64,000 bases of DNA from Verrucomicrobiota bacterium (GTDB lineage Bacteria > Verrucomicrobiota > Verrucomicrobiia > Chthoniobacterales > SZAS-18). Below, piece after piece: positions 9,691 through 20,010 of the stretch (its first letter is position 1; each line of letters begins with the position of its first letter). A program made the position numbers and the translations under genes. The DNA lies in contig JANXRG010000035.1 of the NCBI GenBank assembly GCA_025353105.1, positions 62,001 through 126,000 on the forward strand. The letters are read 5' to 3'. Under the pieces are notes generated by a model. That model worked only from the letters and a program-made list of their open reading frames with translations, made no database searches and had not been told where the DNA came from.

Positions 9691-10683
9691 TTACAAATTA
9701 ATTTCCTTGAGCCGCAGGCAGGTCGCGCGGCGTTCGACGTTGAAATCGATCCAGCCCGGCACCTCGGTCCGGCACGCGTCGATGACGTGCGAGCAGCGCG
9801 GGTGGAACGGGCAACCCTTCGGGGGATTCAGCGGAGACGGCGGGTCGCCCGCGAGAATGATCCGCCGACGCGTCTTCTCCCGCACGGGATCGGGCACGGG
9901 CACCGCGCTGACGAGTGCCTTTGTGTACGGATGCAGCGGACGCTCGAAGACCTCCACCGCGGGTCCAACCTCTACGATGCGGCCGAGGTACATCACGGCG
10001 ATGCGATCGGCGATGTGCTTCACGACTGAGAGATCGTGCGAGATGAAAATCATCGTGAGCTTCATCTCACGGACGAGCCGGAAAATCAGGTTCAGGATCT
10101 GCGCCTGAATCGAGACATCGAGCGCGCTGACGGGTTCGTCGGCGATGATGAGCTTCGGCTCGACCGCGAGAGCACGCGCGATGGCGATGCGCTGGCGCTG
10201 GCCGCCGCTGAACTCATGCGGGTACTTGCGTTGAAACCGCGCGGCGAGGCCCACCTTTTCGAGGAGCGCACTCACGCGCTTCGGCAGTTGGTTGGAGGGC
10301 ACCGACTGATGCGTGGAGATGGCCTCCGCGAGCGTGTCGTAAACCGTCATGCGCGGATTGAGCGACGCATACGGATCCTGGAAGATCATCTGGAAATCCG
10401 TGCGCGCCTTGCGCAGGGACTCGCCGTGCAACGAGGCGAGATCGCGCCCGGCGAGCAACACGCGGCCGGCGGTGGGCGGAATCAACTGCAGGATCGTCCG
10501 ACCGAGCGTCGATTTACCGCAGCCCGATTCGCCCACGAGGCCGACGACCTCCCCCTTGGCGAGCGAGAGATCAATGCCATCGACGGCCTTCACGGTGCCG
10601 ACCTGTTTCTTGAACAGGAAGCCCTTCTCGACGGGGAAGTGCGTCCTGACGTTTTCCAGCTCAAGAAACGCGTCGGTCGGCAT
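9691..10683 (-). CDS. Oligopeptide/dipeptide ABC transporter ATP-binding protein (OppF/DppF-like)
   Basis: GESGCGKSTLGRTILQL, SGGQRQRIAIARALA, and OppF/DppF C-terminal Cys motif GCPFHPRC. Confidence 0.92.
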   Translation of the reverse strand: MPTDAFLELENVRTHFPVEKGFLFKKQVGTVKAVDGIDLSLAKGEVVGLVGESGCGKSTLGRTILQLIPPTAGRVLLAGRDLASLHGESLRKARTDFQMIFQDPYASLNPRMTVYDTLAEAISTHQSVPSNQLPKRVSALLEKVGLAARFQRKYPHEFSGGQRQRIAIARALAVEPKLIIADEPVSALDVSIQAQILNLIFRLVREMKLTMIFISHDLSVVKHIADRIAVMYLGRIVEVGPAVEVFERPLHPYTKALVSAVPVPDPVREKTRRRIILAGDPPSPLNPPKGCPFHPRCSHVIDACRTEVPGWIDFNVERRATCLRLKEINL

Positions 10684-10701
10684 GGCGGACGCGCGGCGAC
10701 G

Positions 10702-11481
10702 TTACTTTTGACCTTCGATGCCGAGCAGTTCGACCTCGAAAATCAGCGTCGTATTGGGTCCGATCTCGGGACCGGCGCCGTTCTCGCGGTAGGCGAGATC
10801 CGAGGGGACAAAGAGCTGGTATTTCGAACCAACCTTCATGAGTTGAATGGCCTCCGTCCAGCCCGGAATGACGCGGGTGACGGGAAACTTGAGCGGCTCG
10901 TTGCGCTTGTAGGAGCTGTCGAATTCTTTGCCGTTGATGAGCGTGCCGCGGTAGTGGGCCGACACCGTGTCGGTGGATTTCGGCGTCGCGCCCGTGCCTT
11001 CCTTGATCACCTTGTATTGGAGGCCGCTCGCGGTCGTCTTCACCCCCTCTTTGGTCTTGTTCGTGGCGAGGAAGGCCTCACCCTCCTTCTTGTTGGCTTC
11101 GCCGGTGGTTTTCATCTTGGCCATTTGCTTGTTTTGATTCTCCGTTTGGATCGCGGTCAGGGTGTCCTGAATTTCGCGTTCCGACATCTTCTGCGGCGAG
11201 CCCGTCAACGCATCCGTGACGGCAGTGATGATCGTCTGGGGATCGGCATCGACGCCCTGTTCCTTCAGCGTCGTCAAATCGCGTCCGACCTTGGCCCCGA
11301 TCGCATAGCCGGACTTCTCGCGATTGGTCTTGTAAAATGAAGCCGGGGCCGCCGTGGCCGCGGGTGACGCGGCGGGGCTTGCCACCGGGGCGGCGGGCTT
11401 CTCTTGCGCAGGGGCCAGCGCGGCAATTCCGAGCAGCCCGGAGGCAAACAGGGGGAGACGAAGAATGGAGCGGGAAGTCAT
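10702..11481 (-). CDS. FKBP-type peptidyl-prolyl cis-trans isomerase, secreted
   Basis: FKBP N-terminal domain YAIGAKVGRDL; GTLINGKEFDSSY, VIPGWTEAIQLMKVG, PNTTLIFEVELLGI; signal peptide. Confidence 0.92.
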   Translation of the reverse strand: MTSRSILRLPLFASGLLGIAALAPAQEKPAAPVASPAASPAATAAPASFYKTNREKSGYAIGAKVGRDLTTLKEQGVDADPQTIITAVTDALTGSPQKMSEREIQDTLTAIQTENQNKQMAKMKTTGEANKKEGEAFLATNKTKEGVKTTASGLQYKVIKEGTGATPKSTDTVSAHYRGTLINGKEFDSSYKRNEPLKFPVTRVIPGWTEAIQLMKVGSKYQLFVPSDLAYRENGAGPEIGPNTTLIFEVELLGIEGQK

Positions 11482-11681
11482 AAAGGGTCGGGAGTTTTAA
11501 ACGCATCCGGCAGGGAATGCGAAAGGAATTTTTCGAGACGACCTGCGGCCTGCGTGGCACGGACCGGCGTCGGTTGCGGGTTGTCGACTGAATAATTCGG
11601 GGTTAAAAGCGTCCCTCTCTGCCCGACTTGCGGCGGCCTGCTGCCGTCGCCCGATACCAACCCAAACCCCCTCTCCCAGTC

Positions 11682-13004
11682 ATGGACCTTTGCATCATCG
11701 GCTCGGGCTACGTCGGACTCGTTTCCGGTGCCTGTTTCGCGGAAGTCGGCCACCACGTGATTTGCGTCGACAACGATCCGCGCAAGCTCACGGCGCTCAA
11801 GTCGGGCCAGATTCCCATCTACGAACCGGGCTTGGAGGATCTCGTGAAGCGCAACGTCGCCGCGCATCGCCTTCATTTCACCGGCAGCATCGGCGAGGCC
11901 GTCGAAAAATCGCAGGTGGTCTTCATCGCCGTGCCGACGCCGCCGCAGCCGGATGGCAGCGTGGATTTGAGCTACATCGAGCGGGTGGCGCGGGAAATCG
12001 CGGGCGTGCTCAAGCCGGGCGAGTACCGCGTCGTGGTCGACAAAAGCACGGTGCCGGTGAAGACCGGCGATAACGTGACGGACACGATCAAGCGTTACGC
12101 GAAGCCGGGCGTGGAGTTCGACGTGGTCAGCAACCCGGAATTCCTGCGCGAAGGCTGCGCCGTGGCGGATTTGATGAAGCCGGATCGCGTGGTCGTCGGC
12201 TCGAACAGCGACCGGGCGCTCAATCTGATGAAGAAGATCTACGAGCCGTTCATGGCGCCGATCATCGTCACCGACGTGAACTCGGCCGAGCTGATCAAGC
12301 ACGCGGCAAATTCCTTCCTGGCGCTGAAGATTTCATACGCGAACGCCTTGAGCGCGATTTGCGAGGCGAGCGGCGCCGACATCGAGAAGGTCGTGGACGG
12401 CATCGGCAGCGACAAGCGCATCGGCCGGCATTTTCTCAATGCGGGCCTGGGCTACGGCGGATCCTGCTTCCCCAAGGACATCGCGGCGTTCATCGCGATC
12501 GCGGATCAATTGGGGCGGCCCTTTACGCTGCTCAAGGAGGTCCAGCGCATCAACCGCGAGCAAAAGGAACGCTTCATTCAGAAGATGCGCGATGCGTTGT
12601 GGATTTTGCGCGACAAGAAAATTGCGGTCTGGGGACTCACCTTCAAGCCGGACACCGACGATGTCCGTTCCTCGGTGGCGATCGATTTGGTCAACGATCT
12701 GTGCCGGGAAGGCGCGCACGTCACGGCCTATGATCCGAAAGGCATGGAGAAGGCCGTGGAATTCAAACTGATTCCCGCCAGCGTCAAGCTGGCGAAGTCG
12801 CCGCTCGAAGCGGTGGACGGGGCCGAGGCGCTGGTGCTCGCGACGGAGTGGCGGGAGTTCAAGGAAGTGGATCTCACGGCGATCAAGGCCCGGATGCACA
12901 CCCCCCTGGTGTTCGACGGCCGAAATCTCTTTGATCCGGCGACGATGAAGGAACTCGGCTTTAACTACCGTTGCATCGGCCGGCCCGCGATGGAAACGCG
13001 CTGA
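11682..13004 (+). CDS. ugd: UDP-glucose 6-dehydrogenase
   Basis: MDLCIIGSGYVGLVSGACFAEVGHHVICVDND, NPEFLREG, GYGGSCFPKD, LTFKPDTDDVRSSV. Confidence 0.93.
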   Translation: MDLCIIGSGYVGLVSGACFAEVGHHVICVDNDPRKLTALKSGQIPIYEPGLEDLVKRNVAAHRLHFTGSIGEAVEKSQVVFIAVPTPPQPDGSVDLSYIERVAREIAGVLKPGEYRVVVDKSTVPVKTGDNVTDTIKRYAKPGVEFDVVSNPEFLREGCAVADLMKPDRVVVGSNSDRALNLMKKIYEPFMAPIIVTDVNSAELIKHAANSFLALKISYANALSAICEASGADIEKVVDGIGSDKRIGRHFLNAGLGYGGSCFPKDIAAFIAIADQLGRPFTLLKEVQRINREQKERFIQKMRDALWILRDKKIAVWGLTFKPDTDDVRSSVAIDLVNDLCREGAHVTAYDPKGMEKAVEFKLIPASVKLAKSPLEAVDGAEALVLATEWREFKEVDLTAIKARMHTPLVFDGRNLFDPATMKELGFNYRCIGRPAMETR

Positions 13005-13019
13005 CCGAGCCGGGGCGCG

Positions 13020-13037
13020 CCGACGTTTTTTTGTCGG
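13020..13037. other. Short hairpin CCGAC-GTTTTTTT-GTCGG between convergent ugd and lpxD
   Basis: Exact 5-bp inverted repeat with T-rich loop. Confidence 0.4.
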
Positions 13038-13072
13038 TTGCGCGGGTCGAAAAACGTGATGTCGCCGCGCGA

Positions 13073-14122
13073 TCAGGCGTGCGGCTCCGCGAGTTGCCGC
13101 TTGAGGGCGGCCACCTCGGATTCCAGTTGGTTGACGCGTTCGATCAATTTCGGCAGGCGACGCATGCGCGTGTTGTATTCAATCGCTGCGAGCATCGGCT
13201 TGGCCGGCGTCCCGAACATTTTTGCGCCGGCCGGCACGCTTTTGGTGATGCCACTTTGGGCGCTCACGAGCACGCCATCGCCGAGCGTGATGTGGCCGAC
13301 GACGCCGACCTGCCCGGCGAGAATGACGCCTTTTCCGAGGCGGGTGCTCCCGGAGATGCCGGCCTGCGCGACGATGAGGCAATGCGGGCCAATGACCACG
13401 TTGTGGGCGATCTGAACGAGGTTGTCGATTTTTGTGCCTTCGCCGATGCGCGTCATGCCGAAGCGGGCGCGATCGATCGTGACCCCCGCGCCGATTTCTA
13501 CGTCGTCCCCGATTTCCACCCCGCCCACCTGGGGCACCTTGACGTGGCGGCCCTCGACCGTGGTAAACCCAAATCCGTCGCCGCCGATGACGGCGCCGCT
13601 GTGCACGAGACAGCGCCGCCCGATACTTACGCGTTCGCGGATGGTCACGAGCGGATGGACGAATGATTCGTCACCGATGCGGCTCTCTCGGCCGACAAAA
13701 GAGTGCGCGCCGAGGCAGACGCGATCGCCAAGCACGGCCCCGGCCTCAATGACGGCGTACGGTTGAATCGAGACATCGCGACCGATCTGCGCCGTGGAAG
13801 AAACCACGGCGGTCGGGTGGATGCCGGTCGCGGGCGGAGGCACGGGTGGCTGCAGGGCGGCCACGACGGACGTAAAGGCCAGCGAGGGATTCGGCACCGC
13901 GATGACCGCGCCAACGTCCGGCAGCGGCTCCGTGAAATCGTCCGGCACCAGCGCGACTCCGGCCTTCGACTTCCGCAGGGCGGGGAGGTATTTTGGGTTG
14001 CTAAAAAATGTGGCATCATCGGGTGTCGCATCCTCGAGCGCGGCCACACCGTGGACAATTGCCTCACTGCGGCCAGCGACAAGGCGGCCACCAACGAGCT
14101 GGGCGAGCTGGGAAGCGGTCAT
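13073..14122 (-). CDS. lpxD: UDP-3-O-(3-hydroxymyristoyl)glucosamine N-acyltransferase
   Basis: Hexapeptide-repeat left-handed beta-helix; GDGFGFTTVEGRHVKVPQVGGVEIGDDVEIGAGVTIDRARFG; IAHNVVIG. Confidence 0.95.
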   Translation of the reverse strand: MTASQLAQLVGGRLVAGRSEAIVHGVAALEDATPDDATFFSNPKYLPALRKSKAGVALVPDDFTEPLPDVGAVIAVPNPSLAFTSVVAALQPPVPPPATGIHPTAVVSSTAQIGRDVSIQPYAVIEAGAVLGDRVCLGAHSFVGRESRIGDESFVHPLVTIRERVSIGRRCLVHSGAVIGGDGFGFTTVEGRHVKVPQVGGVEIGDDVEIGAGVTIDRARFGMTRIGEGTKIDNLVQIAHNVVIGPHCLIVAQAGISGSTRLGKGVILAGQVGVVGHITLGDGVLVSAQSGITKSVPAGAKMFGTPAKPMLAAIEYNTRMRRLPKLIERVNQLESEVAALKRQLAEPHA

Positions 14123-14214
14123 GCGATGGAGTTAAGATCGATTGGAGGCGGCGTCGAGCGCGAAGGTGCGTCGCGCGCATCGCAACGGGCGCCGCCGGGC
14201 CCAAACGCAACAAA

Positions 14215-14245
14215 CCCGCGCGGCCCCAAAAAAGGGCGGCGCGGG
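14215..14245. other. GC-rich hairpin with A6 (U6 on minus strand) loop between lpxD and ompH
   Basis: CCCGCGC-G-GCCC-c-AAAAAA-GGGC-G-GCGCGGG: 11 pairs around one G/G mismatch. Confidence 0.5.
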
Positions 14246-14270
14246 CGTTGGGGGAATTCGACGGGACGCG

Positions 14271-14915
14271 TTACTTCTTGGGCGTCGCGGCCGGCTTGGC
14301 GGCGGCGGGAGCATCGGACTTCGGCGTCGCGGCGGCGGCGGGCTTCGTTTTGTTCAAGGCGATCACCACCTCGTTCGTGAAGTCCATGCCGTCCTTGGCA
14401 AACAGAATGAGGGGCACGCCATTGAGGCTGGAGCCGGATTTGTCGAAGACCATGTCGTAGGCGTCCGTCTTCTGGCGGTCGTTCACGATTTTCATGATTT
14501 CCTCGACGATGCCATTGCGCATGCGCACGGCCTGTTCCTGGAGCTGGCGCTCGCGGGTGTTCTTGAACTCCGTGATTTCGCGCTCGAGGTTGCACACCTC
14601 GGCAATCTTGTCGTCGCGCTGCTTGGATTTTTCCTCGCGGGCTGGGGCGCCGAGGGACTTGTTTTCCATGTCCTTGTTCAGCGTGTTGATTTCCTCCAGC
14701 ATCTTGTTCCGGGCTTCCATGCGGTCATCCATCTCCTTCTTGGCGGCGCCGCGGGCTTCGTTAATGCGGGTTTCGGCGTCCTTCGTCTTGTAGTAGTCGG
14801 AGAAGACCTTGTTCATGTCGACCACGCCGACCTTCATCTGGGCCTGCGCCGGAGTGGCGGCGAGGAAGCACAGGGCGAGGAGGGCGGGGACGAGAGCTAG
14901 AGTGCGTTTAATCAT
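14271..14915 (-). CDS. OmpH/Skp family periplasmic chaperone
   Basis: Signal peptide, KVGVVDMNKVFSDYYKTKDAE, long coiled coil, gene order next to bamA and lpxD. Confidence 0.85.
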   Translation of the reverse strand: MIKRTLALVPALLALCFLAATPAQAQMKVGVVDMNKVFSDYYKTKDAETRINEARGAAKKEMDDRMEARNKMLEEINTLNKDMENKSLGAPAREEKSKQRDDKIAEVCNLEREITEFKNTRERQLQEQAVRMRNGIVEEIMKIVNDRQKTDAYDMVFDKSGSSLNGVPLILFAKDGMDFTNEVVIALNKTKPAAAATPKSDAPAAAKPAATPKK

Positions 14916-15005
14916 GTTGATGCTGGCAAATACTGCTTGCTGGATTACGGGGTGTTGAGGTCTGGGGAATCATCTCTGACGCCCCGGGTTGGGAATCGTT
15001 CAAAC

Positions 15006-17420
15006 TCAGAACTGGTAGCCGACGTTGAAGTTAAATTTGCCGCTCTTGGATGGATTGGTCGTCCCCGGCGGGCCCTGGTTCGGAGTGGTGATGGGGATGC
15101 CGTAGTCGACGCGGATCGGGCCCACGGGAAGATCCAGGCGCAGGCCCAAGCCAAAGTCCGAGGCGTAACTCTGGAAGCCAAAACTGTAGGACTTGCGATG
15201 ATTGATGCCGCCGTCGTAAAAGACCGCGCCGCGAACCCGCTCGATGATGGGGAAAGTCAATTCCGTCGTGACTCTCCCCACCGTGCGCCCGCCCAAGGGC
15301 TGGTTGAATTGGTTTCTGGGTCCGACGTCGCGATAGTCGAAGCCGCGCAGGTTATTCGCGCCGCCGAGGAAGAATCGATCTTGGAGCGGGACGACGCGCT
15401 GGGAGTTCGCCTGCTCGAACGAGGTAATCTCGGCGCCGTGCAGTGTCGCCACGGTGGAGATTTGCCCGTTGAAGAGCAGGATCATGTCGAAGGGAAGGGG
15501 AATGTAGTGAGAGCCCTCGATATTCCAGCCATAGATTTGCGTGTTGCCCCCGAACGGGCCGCCCGCGATAAATCCACCCGCATCTACCTTGGTGCCGCGG
15601 CGGGTCAGAAAGACGTTATCGCGCGAATCATACGTCAGTCCCCCGGCCACAGCGCTGCGAATGCGCGAGCCCTTCTCCGCCGCGTAGACGCTGTTCGGAT
15701 CCTGCAGGTTGCCAATCGTGATGCGTTCCAGTCGATACTCACTGCGCACCGACACATAACGCCAGAGCGGCCGGCGGAACCCGATCGCGCCGCCCGCATT
15801 GGACTGCGTGTAGAGGTTGGTCTGGTAATTGGTCTTGTGATAGAAGCCTTCGACAGTCATGGCGAATTGCGTGTCGAAGATGTAGGGCTCGGTGAACGCG
15901 ATCACGAAGTCCGAGCGCGTGGTGCCGTAGACCGCGCTGAGGCGGAATTTCTGCCCGCCCCCCGTGAAGGAAGGCCAGTTCGTGATGTCGAAATTACCCT
16001 GCGTCAGCGTGGCTTGCCCGACGAGGCTGTCCACCGAGCTGAAGCCCGCGCCGAAACTGAGTTCGCCGGTACGCTTCTCCTCGACGATGACGTTCATGTC
16101 CTTGCGGCCGGGCACGAGGGTGTCGGAAGGCACGACTTCGACCTTTGAGAAGTAGTTCAGGTTTTCGAGTCGCTTCTTGCTCGCGTCGGCGTAGGGCACG
16201 GCGTAAATGTCGCCCGGGGCGAGGGCGAGTTCCCGGCGGATGACCTTGTCCTTGGTAATCGAGTTTCCCTCGATGTTGATGCGCTCGATGTAGGAAACGA
16301 TGCCCTGGTCGACCGTGTAGGTGAGGTCGACGAGGCCGGGTCCGGCCGGGACGGCATCGGTGCGAACCTGGACGTCGACGTATCCGCGCGAACCATAAAA
16401 ATCATTGAAAATCTTCAGGTCAGCCTTCAGGCCCTTGGGCGTGTAGAGGCTCTTCTCCTGCATCTTGAGGAATTTCCGGAAGGCAGCTTCCGAGAGCAGC
16501 GCGTTGCCCTTGATGTTGAGGTGGGAAATCCGGTATTGGTTGCCCTCGTTGATGACGATGACGAGCGTGGTCTTCCCCCTGGCATCGGTGTCGGTGCGGG
16601 TCTGCACGACCTCCATGTCGATGTAGCCCTTATTCTGGTACAGCTCGCGCACCTCATCGAGATCTTCGCGGAGCTTTGCCTGATCCAGCCGGCCATCCTT
16701 GGTGATGAAGGAGAAGATGGTCTTCGGTTTCGTGTTCTTCATCACCTTGCGAATGGCGCGCGTCTTGATGTTCGCGTTGCCCTCGAACCGGATGGCATTC
16801 AGCACGGCTTTGCCGCCCTCGTTGATCGAGAAATACACCACCGAGCTGCCCGCGGCCTCGTCGCGGCTGACGCGAAATTGCACGTCGATGTTGTTGTAGC
16901 CCTTGCCCTGATACAACTCGATGATTTTCTGGCGGTCACTCTCGAGCACTTCCTCGTTCAGCGCGTTGCCCGTTTTCGCCGAGATCAATTTAAGGATCCT
17001 CTTCGTCTTGAAGACGCTCGCGCCTTCGATCACGATTTCCTTCACGACGTCGCGGCTCTGGATGATCACGATGACTCTTACGCCCCCGTTTGTGGGCTCG
17101 CCGAAGATGCGGACGTTGGTCACGTCACCCGTTGCATAAAGGTTGCGAATATCCTCTTCCAGGCCCGCCTGACTGAAGGGCTGGCCCACGGTCGTGCGCA
17201 TGTTGGACAGGATGCGCTCCCGGCTGACTGTGACGGGCCCCGCGTACTTGATTTCGATCGCCCGCACGATGGCGCCGTCGCGTGGGCTCGTGGCCGGCTG
17301 CTGGGCTGGGAGCCGACCCGGCATGGCCGCGCACGCGATGAGGACGATGGCGACCAGTTGAACGAAGGTGGTCAGCCCGCGCGGGCTCGTTCCGGCAGTG
17401 CGGGGGAAAGCGAATTTCAT
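15006..17420 (-). CDS. bamA: Outer membrane protein assembly factor BamA
   Basis: POTRA repeats (e.g. GYIDMEVVQT), RFFLGGANNLRGFDYRDVGPR, C-terminal FNFNVGYQF. Confidence 0.94.
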   Translation of the reverse strand: MKFAFPRTAGTSPRGLTTFVQLVAIVLIACAAMPGRLPAQQPATSPRDGAIVRAIEIKYAGPVTVSRERILSNMRTTVGQPFSQAGLEEDIRNLYATGDVTNVRIFGEPTNGGVRVIVIIQSRDVVKEIVIEGASVFKTKRILKLISAKTGNALNEEVLESDRQKIIELYQGKGYNNIDVQFRVSRDEAAGSSVVYFSINEGGKAVLNAIRFEGNANIKTRAIRKVMKNTKPKTIFSFITKDGRLDQAKLREDLDEVRELYQNKGYIDMEVVQTRTDTDARGKTTLVIVINEGNQYRISHLNIKGNALLSEAAFRKFLKMQEKSLYTPKGLKADLKIFNDFYGSRGYVDVQVRTDAVPAGPGLVDLTYTVDQGIVSYIERINIEGNSITKDKVIRRELALAPGDIYAVPYADASKKRLENLNYFSKVEVVPSDTLVPGRKDMNVIVEEKRTGELSFGAGFSSVDSLVGQATLTQGNFDITNWPSFTGGGQKFRLSAVYGTTRSDFVIAFTEPYIFDTQFAMTVEGFYHKTNYQTNLYTQSNAGGAIGFRRPLWRYVSVRSEYRLERITIGNLQDPNSVYAAEKGSRIRSAVAGGLTYDSRDNVFLTRRGTKVDAGGFIAGGPFGGNTQIYGWNIEGSHYIPLPFDMILLFNGQISTVATLHGAEITSFEQANSQRVVPLQDRFFLGGANNLRGFDYRDVGPRNQFNQPLGGRTVGRVTTELTFPIIERVRGAVFYDGGINHRKSYSFGFQSYASDFGLGLRLDLPVGPIRVDYGIPITTPNQGPPGTTNPSKSGKFNFNVGYQF

Positions 17421-17567
17421 AAGGAAAAATCTGGCGCCGGGGGCATCGACGGGCAAATGCCGGCGACCGCGTAAAGTGGCGCCAAATTTGGTGGAGGACA
17501 GGGAAACGTCAAGAAGATAGACGGCCCGCGCGGGGTGGGGCGTTCGGGTTTGACGGCGCCGCGTACG

Positions 17568-19391
17568 TTACGCTGGTTTTACGCTCGCGATCCAAGTGTT
17601 TACCTGCTCCTCAAGAATGTCGAGCGGCAGCGAGCCGGTTTTTAGGACGACGTCGTGAAAATCCTTGAGGTCGAACTTCGCGCCGAGGGCGGCTTCCGCC
17701 CGGCGGCGGAGTTCCTGAATCTTGAGCATCCCGACCTTGTAGGCGCACGCCTGGCCTAGCATGACGATGTAACGCTCGATCTCGGAAGTGACTTCCTTTT
17801 CGCCCATGCCGGTCTGACCCCGCATGTAGTCGATGGCCTGTTCTCGGGTCCAGCGCTTGTGATGGATGCCGGTGTCGACGACGAGGCGCACGGCGCGGAA
17901 CAGTTCCGCCTGTAGTCGCCCGAGGTCGCCGTACGGATCGTCCCGGTACCAGCCCGCTTCCTTGGCGAGCCATTCCGTATAAAGCGCCCAGCCTTCCGCG
18001 TACGCTGTAAAGGGCAGAATCTTGCGGAAGGTCGGCACGCCGGTCAGCTCCTGCGCGATCGTGATCTGGAAATGATGACCCGGCACGGCCTCGTGGTACG
18101 CCAGGGTCGGCATCCCGAACTTCGCAATCTCCTTCATGTCCCGCAGATTACAGTAAAAGACGCCCGGCCGGCTGCCATCGAATGCGCCCGGCTCATAGTA
18201 CGCGCCCGGGGCCGTTTTCTCCTTGAACTCGGGGATGCGACGCACCTCGACTTTCGCCCTCGGCAGGACGCGGAAGAATTCCTTCGAGCGCTCCAACGCC
18301 TGCCTGATCAGCCGGCTGTATTCCCCGATCGCAGCGGCGCGACCCTCGTCGCTGTCGGGGAACTGGAATTTTTCGTCCTTGGTGAGCTCCTGCATCCATT
18401 CACCCACCGTCCGTCCCAAGTGACCCTGCGCGTCGAGAATCGTCCGCATCTCGCCCTCGATCCGCGCAACTTCACGCAGGCCAAGATCATGAATCTCCGC
18501 CGGCTTCAGTTTCGTCGTCGTGTTCTGCCGCAGCATGAAGGCGTAGAATTCGTCGCCATGGGGCAGCTTCCACACGCCGTCGTCCGTCGTCGTCTTCGGC
18601 CGCAGGGCGGTAAAATAGTCAATCAACTTCCCGTAGGCCGGATACACCTTGTCCGTCACGGTCCGCTGCACGGCCGCATTCAGATCCGCGCGCTGGGCGT
18701 CGGTGAGATCCGGCGCCTTGACCAGCCGGGTTTGGAAGGATTTCGCCAGGATGTTTTCGGCGACCGGCTGGGCGACGAATTCATTCATTTCCCTGAGCAC
18801 GCGCTCCACCACGAAGCGCGGCGGCAGGATGTCCATCGACTCGCGCAGGCGCAGGCCCTCGAGCACCTGGTCGAATTTTTTTGGAATCGCCTCCAGCCGC
18901 TGGAGATAATAGCGCGCATCGCGCTCCCGCTGCAGCCGGTGCGTGTTCGCCATAAACGATGGAATCCCATTCTGCACGCCGAAGAGCTGGTTCACCGGGT
19001 AGTTGTGGAACTGGAATTTTTCCCCGTCGACCGCCACCTGCAGGAACCACTCGAGCAGGTGCGTCGAGAGCTTCTCGGACTCGTTCTGTTTTGCGAGCGG
19101 ATACGCGCGAAGTTCAGCGAGATTTTGCTTGGTCCGCGCCATCACCTCCTTCTGCTTCGCGACTGACGAATCAGACAACCTGCCGCTGTGGCCGGTGATG
19201 CCGAATTGCTCGAGCAGGCCGAGCGCGGTCAGAATTTCGGGATTCTCAAAGGCAAACTCGAGAAATACCTTTTCGTAGAAAACCCGCAACGACCACGGAC
19301 GAAAGTAGATGGCGTTGATCGCAAAGATGCCGATGACGGCGACGACGACCGCGAGAAGGCCGGCGAGCCACTTGAAAATTCGCTTGAGCAT
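17568..19391 (-). CDS. DUF885 family protein, putative metallohydrolase (start uncertain)
   Basis: LAYHEAVPGHHFQIT motif, EGWALYTEWLAKE, N-terminal hydrophobic segment. Confidence 0.85.
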   Translation of the reverse strand: MLKRIFKWLAGLLAVVVAVIGIFAINAIYFRPWSLRVFYEKVFLEFAFENPEILTALGLLEQFGITGHSGRLSDSSVAKQKEVMARTKQNLAELRAYPLAKQNESEKLSTHLLEWFLQVAVDGEKFQFHNYPVNQLFGVQNGIPSFMANTHRLQRERDARYYLQRLEAIPKKFDQVLEGLRLRESMDILPPRFVVERVLREMNEFVAQPVAENILAKSFQTRLVKAPDLTDAQRADLNAAVQRTVTDKVYPAYGKLIDYFTALRPKTTTDDGVWKLPHGDEFYAFMLRQNTTTKLKPAEIHDLGLREVARIEGEMRTILDAQGHLGRTVGEWMQELTKDEKFQFPDSDEGRAAAIGEYSRLIRQALERSKEFFRVLPRAKVEVRRIPEFKEKTAPGAYYEPGAFDGSRPGVFYCNLRDMKEIAKFGMPTLAYHEAVPGHHFQITIAQELTGVPTFRKILPFTAYAEGWALYTEWLAKEAGWYRDDPYGDLGRLQAELFRAVRLVVDTGIHHKRWTREQAIDYMRGQTGMGEKEVTSEIERYIVMLGQACAYKVGMLKIQELRRRAEAALGAKFDLKDFHDVVLKTGSLPLDILEEQVNTWIASVKPA

Positions 19392-19521
19392 GCGGCGAAC
19401 AAGTCCCCGGTCCGCGTGCTGCGTCAACCCGCCATTCTTGCTCACAGCCATCGTGGGGGCGTTCGAAATCCAGTCTTGCCGGATTTGTGTTCATTCGTGT
19501 GAAATTCGTCGTTCCCAATCC

Positions 19522-19998
19522 ATGAATGCGTCCCTCCCCGATCCGTATCTTCTCGTCCGCCGGGCGACGGAGTCTGATTTGGAAGCAATCGTCGACTTGC
19601 TTGCCGACGATGATCTCGGCCGCACGAGGGAGGCGCCGGCGAGGCCGCTGGCGAAATCGTACCGGGACGCCTTCGCGGAGATTCAGCGGGATCCGAACGC
19701 CGAGCTCGTCGTGCTCGACCGCGGCGGTGAAGTGATCGGCACGTTGCAATTGAACTTTCTTCGCGGTCTCTCGCTCCAAAGCGCCCGCCGCGCGCAGATC
19801 GAAGCGGTCCGCATCAACGCCTCCGCGCGCGGCCGGCGGCTCGGCGAATTCCTCATCCGGTGGGCGATCGATCGAGCCCGCGGGAACGGCTGCCAGGTCG
19901 TGCAACTTACGACCCACCTGTCGCGGGTCGACGCGCAGCGCTTCTACGAGCGTCTCGGGTTTCGCTCGACGCACGCCGGCCTGAAGCTCGCCCTCTAG
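19522..19998 (+). CDS. GNAT family N-acetyltransferase
   Basis: LVRRATESDLEAIVDLLADD, ARGRRLGEFLIRWAIDRARGNGCQVVQLTTH, AQRFYERLGF. Confidence 0.9.
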   Translation: MNASLPDPYLLVRRATESDLEAIVDLLADDDLGRTREAPARPLAKSYRDAFAEIQRDPNAELVVLDRGGEVIGTLQLNFLRGLSLQSARRAQIEAVRINASARGRRLGEFLIRWAIDRARGNGCQVVQLTTHLSRVDAQRFYERLGFRSTHAGLKLAL

Positions 19999-20010
19999 CG
20001 GAACGGCGGA

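Noticed and set aside
14937-16148. 403-aa + strand ORF opposite bamA
   Set aside because: Antisense shadow ORF: high GC and the bamA codon pattern open long frames on the opposite strand; no recognisable motif.
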